Below are positions 35,325-44,100 of a stretch of DNA of 50,659 nucleotides, piece after piece. Where the stretch lies: the NCBI GenBank assembly GCA_030538075.1, contig JAUNUQ010000016.1:1-50659 (forward strand), in the 5' to 3' direction. The position numbers were made by a program, and so were the translations under genes. Position 1 is the stretch's first letter; every line of letters begins with the position of its first letter. This DNA is from Tissierellia bacterium (GTDB lineage Bacteria > Bacillota > Clostridia > Tissierellales > Peptoniphilaceae). The notes under the pieces were generated by a model that was given only the letters and a program-made list of their open reading frames with translations, had not been told where the DNA came from and ran no database searches.

Positions 35325-36536
35325 TATGCTGTTGATCTCCTCTTCCATTCCCTTTACAATCCGCGTCCAGGAATGTTCTAATACTGCCTCCTGAATCCGA
35401 GGCGAAATCGTCTCCTCTTGTTCTATCCTGCGCAGTTGCTTTCGAATCCCATTTGCCAGACGATCCCTGAACCCCTCTAGGTCCTCTGGGTAGGGCTTGT
35501 CGGCATCATACAGCCTGGGTAGCTCTACATACTCTATGACGCCGCTACCGTTGATCTGTGGCCCCAAAAGCTCCATTAGCCCTAGAATCTCCGTGCTCAC
35601 CACCCGCAGTCCACTTCCCAATGCCTCCAGCGCGACCAAACCCAATCCCTCATAATAGGAGGGGAGTACAAATAGATCGGATTGCCTTAGAATTTCTGCC
35701 AGCTCTCCCTGCGGGATGATCGTCGAGATCGTGACTGCGTCTAGGTCCTGGGTCAAGGCTTCAAATTCTGTCTTTTGCTCCTCGTCCTTTGCTCCGATGA
35801 GCAGAAGGGATACCCTCTCCCCCTCTCTCTGTAGCTGCAGCAGCACTTCGATCAATTCATAGATGCCCTTCGCCTGAGAGAGCTTGCCAGCATAGACGAT
35901 GCGCACTGACTCTGAAATCTCCTTCCCCTCTGCTGGATAAAAGAGCTCGTCGTCAAATCCCCCTCCCACGACGCGAATCCTGTCCCTTTCGATCCCAAAA
36001 TTTTCCATTATCTCGGGAACCTGATTCTCATTCAAGGAAAAGATTCGATCCAGTCGATCGAGCTTTCCAAGATAACGCTCTTTCAGATCGGGGTTTTTCT
36101 CACATTGACGAATGTCCGTGCCATGTGAAATTCCAATGATCTTCTCTTCTAAAAAAGTCTCTCGCACCAGGGCTGTCAGCATCCACAGATGGTGGCTGAA
36201 GATGACTTGTGGCTGAAAGCTCTTCTCTGCTCTATTCAGGGCAGCGCGGAAGGAAGCCGTCCACTGACTCTGCATTTCCCCAGTCAAATCGCAATATTTC
36301 GTGCTGGCATAGGGCATCTCGTCGCTCATTCCAACGATATCAAAAGGCAATTCCTCCGTTTGAAAGCGCACCGTGTATTGGTTCGCCTCAGGGATCAAAT
36401 CAAATTGATAATCTCCCTGATATCCGTAGATACAAGCCTGTTCATGGTTTTTTGCCAAACCTCTGATGATATTTCGAAAATAGACACCACTTCCCGTCTT
36501 AGACGGAAGCTGCGCCAATACATGTAGTATTCGCAT
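35322..36536 (-). CDS. family 4 glycosyltransferase
   Basis: The 404-residue protein has the GT-B fold of GT4 enzymes: an N-terminal half starting MRILHVLAQLPSKTGSGVY, a nucleotide-sugar half with VRIVYAGKLSQAKG, and the retaining E-x7-E motif in YYEGLGLVALEALGSGL. It transfers a sugar from an activated donor to an unknown acceptor in the cytoplasm. The SHGTDIRQC segment is near the inter-domain cleft. It lies 3' of rpsI, behind that operon's terminator. No other polysaccharide genes are adjacent. Confidence 0.9.
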   Translation of the reverse strand: MRILHVLAQLPSKTGSGVYFRNIIRGLAKNHEQACIYGYQGDYQFDLIPEANQYTVRFQTEELPFDIVGMSDEMPYASTKYCDLTGEMQSQWTASFRAALNRAEKSFQPQVIFSHHLWMLTALVRETFLEEKIIGISHGTDIRQCEKNPDLKERYLGKLDRLDRIFSLNENQVPEIMENFGIERDRIRVVGGGFDDELFYPAEGKEISESVRIVYAGKLSQAKGIYELIEVLLQLQREGERVSLLLIGAKDEEQKTEFEALTQDLDAVTISTIIPQGELAEILRQSDLFVLPSYYEGLGLVALEALGSGLRVVSTEILGLMELLGPQINGSGVIEYVELPRLYDADKPYPEDLEGFRDRLANGIRKQLRRIEQEETISPRIQEAVLEHSWTRIVKGMEEEINSI

Positions 36537-36562
36537 CGGATCTCCTTTATCGATCTCTATCC

Positions 36563-36589
36563 AAAAACAGAGCCCACATAGGGGCTCTG
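36563..36589 (-). terminator. terminator of rplM-rpsI
   Basis: On the minus strand CAGAGCCC/GGGCTCTG (36582-36589 with 36568-36575) is followed by TTTTT, 12 nt beyond the rpsI stop codon. Confidence 0.88.
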
Positions 36590-36600
36590 CATGAATGCAA

Positions 36601-36993
36601 TTATCTCTTGCTGAATTGTGGGCTCTTTCTAGCTTTCTTGAAGCCGTATTTCTTTCTTTCCTTCTTTCGAGGATCTCTGGTCAAATAACCAGCTCTCTTC
36701 AAAGTGGATCGCAGCTCCCCGTCTGCCTGTAGAAGGGCTCTGGAAATACCATGGCGAATCGCACCAGCTTGTCCCGTGTATCCTCCGCCGTTGACATTGA
36801 TGAAGACATCAAATTTGTCCAGGTTGTCTGTCAATTCCAATGGGGATTTCGCCGTTACCTTCAGAGTATCGAATGCGAAGTAATCTTCGATATCCTTTTT
36901 ATTGATCGTGATCTTTCCGTTTCCAGGAATCAGACGAACTCTGGCGATCGAGGTCTTTCTTCTTCCGGTTCCGATAAATTGTGTACTTGCCAT
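36601..36993 (-). CDS. rpsI: 30S ribosomal protein S9
   Basis: The 130-residue protein has the S9 start ([17 protein letters not shown]), the [19 protein letters not shown] segment and the basic C-terminus [12 protein letters not shown] that reaches the P-site tRNA. It lies 17 nt downstream of rplM and is followed by a terminator. Length is normal for the family. Confidence 0.98.
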   Translation of the reverse strand: MASTQFIGTGRRKTSIARVRLIPGNGKITINKKDIEDYFAFDTLKVTAKSPLELTDNLDKFDVFINVNGGGYTGQAGAIRHGISRALLQADGELRSTLKRAGYLTRDPRKKERKKYGFKKARKSPQFSKR

Positions 36994-37010
36994 ATGGGTT
37001 CTCCTCCTCC

Positions 37011-37439
37011 TTAGAATTCGTATACTTCAGGTTGTTGTGCTTCGTGGTTGTGGTTTTCACCAGCATAGACCTTCAGCTTGCGGTACATGGCTCTGCCCAT
37101 GATATTATGGGGAAGCATGCCCTTCACAGCCAACTCAATCGCCTTTTCAGGCTTTGTAGCCATCAATTTGTCGTAGCGAATTGCACGTCGTCCTCCGGAA
37201 TATCCGGTGTGGTATACATATTCTTTTTGTGTGAGTTTGTTCCCAGTCAGTCTTATCTTTTCCGCATTGATGATGATGACATAGTCACCAGTATCAATAT
37301 ATGGGGTGTAGATTGGCTTGTGCTTTCCTCTGAGAATCGTAGCTACTTCAGTAGCTAATCGGCCAAGGACTTTATCGGTCGCGTCGATGACATACCATTT
37401 GCGCTCAATGTCCTTGGGTCTTGCAACATAACTCTTCAT
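37011..37439 (-). CDS. rplM: 50S ribosomal protein L13
   Basis: The 142-residue protein has the L13 signatures [16 protein letters not shown] and [19 protein letters not shown]. It binds 23S rRNA early in 50S assembly. AGGAGGG lies 7 nt before the ATG. It is the first gene of rplM-rpsI and is preceded by a structured leader of about 210 nt and a promoter at 37656-37683. In some Firmicutes L13 regulates its own operon through the leader. Confidence 0.98.
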   Translation of the reverse strand: MKSYVARPKDIERKWYVIDATDKVLGRLATEVATILRGKHKPIYTPYIDTGDYVIIINAEKIRLTGNKLTQKEYVYHTGYSGGRRAIRYDKLMATKPEKAIELAVKGMLPHNIMGRAMYRKLKVYAGENHNHEAQQPEVYEF

Positions 37440-37652
37440 TTTCTTTCCCTCCTAATACTTTTCATACAGCAACGACTCATCGGCCATTTAGACTCCGCTT
37501 CACGCCGACACAGCGGTTTTTGTAGATCCGAGATTTTTAACCCGCCTATCCTCGGCCCCTTGGCGGTCAAGGTCATCACTTACTCGAAAAGCACGGGGGA
37601 CTTCTCAATCAGCTGCCAACCTTAAAAGAGGACCCTTTTCCAAAGGTCCTCT
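37440..37652 (-). promoter_or_regulatory. structured leader RNA of rplM-rpsI
   Basis: The leader opens with an 11-bp hairpin with a GGAA tetraloop (37627-37652), followed by TTTT. Next come an outer AAGGT/ACCTT pairing (37619-37623 with 37569-37573) enclosing GAGAAG/CTTTTC (37601-37606 with 37586-37591), then CCGCC/GGCGG (37562-37566 with 37542-37546) and CCGCT/AGCGG (37512-37516 with 37495-37499). The last two loops can each pair with sequence just downstream, giving two possible H-type pseudoknots. It does not match any riboswitch consensus I know. Autogenous control by L13 is the default guess; the fold is predicted by eye. Confidence 0.55.
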
Positions 37653-37655
37653 ATT

Positions 37656-37683
37656 ATTATATAGATTTTTGCAGAAAATGCAA
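37656..37683 (-). promoter_or_regulatory. promoter of rplM-rpsI
   Basis: On the minus strand TTGCAT (37678-37683) and TATAAT (37656-37661) are 16 nt apart. The predicted start near 37649 falls inside the first leader hairpin. Confidence 0.7.
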
Positions 37684-38152
37684 GTGAAATCCATTATTGT
37701 TGATGAAGGGGAAGTTGAACTCTCGAAATAAAACAGCTCTTTCCATTGTATTTATTAACGAAAAACCACATGAAACCACAATTTATATATTGTCAACACT
37801 AACTGAAAGTAGTAAGATATAGATAACATCACATTATCCCGGTTTTACGTTTTTATGTTTCATCAGTTATTTATGCAATTAACTAGCATTAATCATTTGC
37901 GATTCTGTTCAGTGATATGATAATCAATCCTCCACAGTTTTCTTGATTCTGATGATAACAAATTGAATTAGCTGTTTTATTGAAAGGAGGAGCATAAAAT
38001 CAACAAAAAATATCATTCAGGATCCCTTCCCTACTACGAATATGACTACACCAATCACGCGGTATTATTTCTACCAAAATAACAACGATTCCCAGGAATT
38101 GTTGATCATCTATAGATGAAGCAGATCTAAAAAAACTTAAGAAGGTGTAAAA
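37684..38152. other. long AT-rich region upstream of the giant surface protein
   Basis: This 469-nt stretch has no standard gene. It holds a likely promoter at 37790-37818, which implies a 5' untranslated region of about 330 nt. An isolated AAAGGAGG at 37983-37990 is followed, 8 nt on, by an open frame of 27 codons without an ATG (37999-38082, first codon ATC, stop TAA). The surface-protein start at 38153 has its own AGAAGGTG. I see no clear riboswitch or terminator. Confidence 0.5.
37790..37818 (+). promoter_or_regulatory. candidate promoter of the giant surface protein
   Basis: TTGTCA (37790-37795) and TAAGAT (37813-37818) are separated by 17 nt. It is the best promoter-like pair upstream of 38153, but lies about 335 nt away. 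Confidence 0.45.
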
Positions 38153-41100
38153 ATGAGTAGTCAGATTGGAAAGAAAATCCTGTCAATACTCCTAACACTG
38201 GCCATGCTTGCGGGTATTTTTGTCCCGATAGGAACAGTCCAGGCACAAGAAACCTCTGTGCCTCCAGTGATCGGAGTGGATCATCCGACAGAAGCTGGAG
38301 AGGTGATGTTATTTAAAGAGGTCAAGGCCATTCCCGGCTTGATCAATATCTATGATGTCACCCTCCGTATCGAAGCGATGAATGAAGAACAGTCCAATGA
38401 TATCGTATTGGTTATTGACACCTCGTACAGTATGTCAGGTGCGAAGCTGAGCAATGCGAAAGCGGCGGCCGTTCAGTTTGTCGAACAATTATTAACAGAT
38501 GATCAGCCCAACACTAGGATCGCATTGGTATCCTTTTCGGGGGGCGCCACCACGGATAGCCCATTCTTAAAACACGCGGATAAAGCAACCCTAATCAATT
38601 CAATTAACAGTTTAACTGCGAATGGTGGTACTCACACGCAAGCCGGCGTCCACAGGGCAGGAGAATTGTTGGCAGTTTCAACTGCCGATCTAAAACAAGT
38701 GGTCATGTTATCCGACGGACAACCGACCTATAGTTATGGCGTCTACAACACAGCAGATTTGAACCCCGACTATTTGAGTTCACAATATATAGGTTATGCA
38801 GATAGTTATTATGGTAGCGTTAGTGTCTTTGGTAATCGCTGGGCGACGACGACTGGAATTCCATCCACAATGTACAACTATACGAACAGGGTGGGTGAAG
38901 GTGCGAATATGTTTTATCGCTATGACAACCCATTTGGGACAACGAATGACAAGTTCTACAATCACGGAAATTCAGCAATTGCAGAATCCGGGTTTATCAA
39001 AGCCAGCGCAACTTTTCACACCATAGCACTGGATGCCGGGACATTGGGAACACCCGTCTTGGAAGCGATGGCAAGTCCTGATAAGGCCTATTCTACGACG
39101 GATTCGACAGAGCTGACCGGTATTTTCCAGACGATTGCGAGCGATATTCAATCGGCAATGAAGAATCCTAAGGTCACCGACCCGATGGCTACAGGCTTTG
39201 AAGTGGCTTTGGGTGAAATCGGAAAGGTCACCGTATCCCAAGGCACATATCAGCTGGCCAATGACAATACCATTATCAACTGGGATTTAGGAGAACACTT
39301 GGATGCCACGGTTCCAGGTCATCCCCTGATAAAATACGCCGAGCTGACCTATCGAATCGAAATCAATGATCGAATTCTGGAAGCTCCACATAGTCCCGAT
39401 GGGAATTATGATACAAACGGCGACGCACAAGTCGTCTATACCAATGACCAAGGTTCGGAAGTAACCATATCCTTCCCACAGCCAAAAACGATCCCATTGA
39501 TCGTAGAGCTGAAGAAGGTCATGTTGGATGCTGGAGGAAATATCATTGAGACAGATCCATACGGCCGAAACTTCTTACTTAATGTAACTGTCAAGGACCA
39601 CGACTACGACAAAGATTATTTCGTAGATGGCAATCGATCCAAAGTTATGACGGATATCCGGATCGATGGGATCCACACCATTGTAGAAGAGCTAGAGAAC
39701 AGAGTGATTGGCACCGGAAATTTGGATGACTATGATACGACGATAGCGTGGAACACTTGGGACGACCCGAGCCAATCAGCTGATCCCATCGACGGAAGAA
39801 CCCTAAGTGATTTCTTAATTCCTAGGGATAAGACGGACAACGATCCCCTCAACACGACGATTACCGTGACCAATAAGGAAAAAGCTCTCGGTGTTCTCAG
39901 GATCACAAAAGAGTTTCTAAACGAGGGAGCTCCAGCAGGTCAGGTCACCCCGAGAGAGTTTACTGTACAGGTCGTCGGCAAAAATGCATACGATCCAACA
40001 GCAGAGATTTATAATCAGACCCATACCGTCAAGACCGGTGAGACGATCACCCTCGAGGGACTCGCTTACGGTGAGTATACGGTCACAGAACCGAATACCC
40101 AAGGCTTTGTCGTCAACTACACTGATTCGGAAGGCGAAAACCTTGCGGATGGCGTGGTCAACCTGAGCATAAACAGCAAAGAGCAAAGTGTAAAGGTGAC
40201 CAACAGACCTCAGGAAAATGACAAGACGACTACCTTTACGGCAACGAAATTCTGGATTGGCGGCGATTCGAATGATCATGTCCAGGTCGAGTTAACCTTA
40301 AAGGCAGATGGACAGGTGACGAACATCCAACCGACGGCAGTCGTTAATAACCAAAACAGCTCTTTCACCTACACTTGGAGCGATCTGCCCAAATATGATG
40401 CCGGAGCGAATGAGATTGTCTACACCGCAGAAGAGCAAGGTGAGCCTCAATACTATGTCGTGAGCTATAATGCGAACAAGACAGAAATCACGAACACCTA
40501 TGATCCAAATGCCAATACCCAGGCGGTTACTGCTAACAAATCGTGGGTCAATGGACCGGTAGATAAACCGACTACATGGTTTACCTTATATAGAAAGATT
40601 GAGGGCGGAACCGGAGAACGAGTCACCCAAGATGCTTCTGGAACAGCTGTATCCCCCAAAAAATTGGAAGGGATCAGCAGCGTGACATGGGAGAATATGC
40701 CATATGGCGATGCTGATGCAAACCCCTACACCTACTATGTCGTAGAGACCGATGCATCAGGAGCGGACTTCACTCCTGAAAACTATGTCATGTCCGGTGA
40801 AGGCACATTGACCATCACCAACACCTATCAGAGTCCACAGACTGACCCGATGACTTACACAAAAGAATGGGTCAATGGGCCGACGACAAAACCTGCAGTT
40901 CAGTTTCAGTTGATGAGGAGAAACGGAACGGCTGGTTCCGGTGAAGAAGTGGGAGAACCCGTAGATGTCGATGGAACTACTGCCACCTTTGAAGCGCAAG
41001 ATCTGACTGATATCAATGGCGCCGAATATGAATACTATATCAAAGAGGTCGGAGAGAATCACGGCAGTCTCATACTAGATGGTTTAAACTATATAGTAGG

Positions 41101-44100
41101 ATATGATCAGGCTGCCAAGAAAGTGACCAACCGTTTTGTACCTAAGATCTCGGCGGTCACCGCCGAGAAGGAATGGATTAATGGCCCTGAACAAAAGCCG
41201 GACATCGGACTAAAACTGTATCAACAAATCGAAGGGGAAGATACCATCGATGCAGTTGCCGGTGCGACTACCTATCTAGTACAGTCCGGTAGTACTTTGA
41301 CAAATGCTTGGAATCTACCGGATACGGACCTTCAGGGAAGACCCATCACATATACAGTGAAGGAAGTTGACCGACAGGACGCAGATTATACACCTGAAAA
41401 TTACCAAAAAACTGAGGTGGGTCTAAAAGTCACAAACACCTATCTGATTCCAAAAGGTACAGAAACGGCGAGCAAGACCTGGGTCGGTGGTGCCAATATT
41501 GCCGGTGGCCGACCGACGGTCTGGTTTGATCTCTACAGGCAAATCAGTGCGACTGGAACTTTGGAATTGGTTCCTGAAGCGGATCGTAAAGAGCTACCTA
41601 ATGGAACAACTACCGCTACATGGACAGGCATCGAGCAGACCAATGATATGGGCGTCCCCTATCTCTTCACGGTTCGAGAAGTCGATGCTGACGGCGCAGA
41701 TTTTACGCCTTCGAATTACACCAAGGCCGAGAGAGAGCTTGGCGTGACCAACTATTACTCAAGTCCATCGAATGGGTCTCTTGCCTTCACAAAGGTCTGG
41801 GACGGGGATGTGGATGTCACTCGTCCAACTCTGTCGCTCTCTCTTTATCGAAAGATTGAAGGTGGCCAAGGCTATGCTGTGACAGGCGCTCCTATCAAAG
41901 AAGTGGATGTTACGACGACAACAGCCTCATGGGATAACCTCTTAGAAACAGATGACGATGGAAACCCCTTCATCTACTATGTGGTCGAGAGTTTCAAAGA
42001 TGAAAATGTGCAAAACGATAACTGGGTTTTGGGTAACTATGACTACGATCTTAACCAGATCACAAATAGAGTGATCACCGGGGAAGAAAAGACGGCTAAG
42101 CTGACGATCAAGAAGATCTTCGATAATAATGATGCGGCGCTGCAAGACCGTGCCGTTATGCAAAGGCGAACAGCTACCAACCTGACTTTTGATGCCACCG
42201 TCACAGGACCTTATGGTTACAGAAAGGCTGTGACTCTGAGCACAACTGAAAATGTCGTTTTAGATGGTCTATACTTTGGTGATTACACAGTGACGGAAAC
42301 CGAAAACGACGCCTACACCGCAACCTATGCCCCATCACAAACAGTGACCTTGAGCCGCGATGATGCAACGACAACAGAAGACGAGTCGGCGAAGACCATT
42401 ACAGTCACCAATGCCGTAGAGGGCGGAACTGCCAATGTCGTCATCACCAAGAATTGGAAGAATGGACCTGTGCGGGCAGCGGATGACGTCACCATGACGC
42501 TCTACCGCAAAGTCGGTACGGGAACTGAAGAGAGAGTTGAGGTCACACCAACAGCCGTAAAGGTCAGTGATTATGTGTATAAATACACCTTTAGCGGAGT
42601 TCCCATCTACGATTTAAACGGAAAGGTCTACACCTATCTCGTAAAAGAAACCTTGAAAGATTCGATCAACAGTCTATACACAGCGGGAGACGTCATAGGA
42701 ACAATGGAGGATGGTTTTGCCATCACCAACACCTACAAGGTCCCCGCAACCGATACAGATATCGTCGCCACAAAAATCTGGGATCCAACAAATGATCCGA
42801 AGGTCACCCAGCCCGGCATCAAGTTCGAGCTGTGGAGAAAGGATGGCACGGCAGGTACGGGAGAGATCGTTCCGGATCTCACCGCTCAAGCCCCCGTGTT
42901 AGACGAAGCTGACAACACATTTAAGGTCAACTTCGGAAAACAAGATGCAACGGATATCAACGGCGTCGCCTATAACTTCTTCGTTAAAGAGAAATTTGAT
43001 GACCCAGACGACATACTCAATCAAAACTGGGTGGTCACAGAAGAGGGTCTCAGCGTCAACAACCGCATCATTCTCGACGACGAGGAAAATGACGAAAAAG
43101 TCGCCAGCTTGACGGTAAAAAAAGTTCTCGAAAATGAACTGATCCATCCTCGCAGTAGAGCCTTGCCGATCATGTTCAAATTTAAAGTCACAGGCCCCTA
43201 CGGCTACGAAGAAGAATTTGAATTGGCGGCCGGACAGACCAAGACCTTGGAGGATCTGTACTACGGTCCCTATCAAGTCACTGAGACCGTAACCCACGAC
43301 TATGTTCCAACTTATAGCGTGGCAGAGGGAAAAGTCAGCTTGATTAAGACCAATGCCGATGGAACCGTCATTGTCACCAATAGGCACAGTGGAGGCGACG
43401 AGGATCCGAACATCGTCACCATAAACGCGGTGAAGACTTGGGTCAATGGACCGAATACCGATCACTCGGGAATCAACCTCACACTCAAACGCCTTTCAGC
43501 AAAAGAGGGAAGTAAAATCGAGGTTGTGGATTCCGTTCCTACGATCACAGGCGTAGCGCCAAGCTTCAATTACGAATGGAATGAACTTGCAAAGCACGAT
43601 CCAGATGGCTATGAATACACCTATTCCGTCGAAGAGCCGAATGTAGTCGATGGTAAGGTTGAGATCAATGGCAATCTCTATGTGATGACACAAGAGGGAA
43701 ATACCATAACCAACACCTTTGAAAACCCATTTTCTGAAGATGATCTCATAGCGACAAAAACATGGGATATCAGTGAATGGGATTATGAAAACTATCCGAA
43801 CCTTCAAAAACCTGGCCTCCTGTTCGAACTATGGAGAAAAGGCGGGACAGCAGGTACTGGTGAAAAAGTGAAGGACGGCATGGCAGTAGAAAATGATGCC
43901 GTAAACTTTGGGAAACAGCTAGTAAAGGATGAAAATGGCATAGTTTACGACTATTATGTCATCGAAGCATTCGCTGATCCAGAAGACACTTTTAATGACA
44001 ACTGGGTCATCACAGAAGATGGTATGACGATCGGCAACAGGATTATTCACAATAAACACGAAGACCCGGATGAGAAAGAGAAGATTGCCTCACTGACAGT

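Noticed and set aside
37470-37490. Hammerhead-like CCGATGAG in the rplM leader
   Set aside because: The core needs CUGAUGA and a matching GAAA; one core base differs and no flanking stems fit.
37440-37652. T-box, tmRNA or known riboswitch upstream of rplM
   Set aside because: No T-box AGGGTGG motif, no tmRNA tag frame, and no riboswitch core that I can match was found.
37819-38152. c-di-GMP riboswitch controlling the adhesin
   Set aside because: Clostridial adhesins are often under such switches, but I could not find the conserved cores of either class in this AT-rich stretch.
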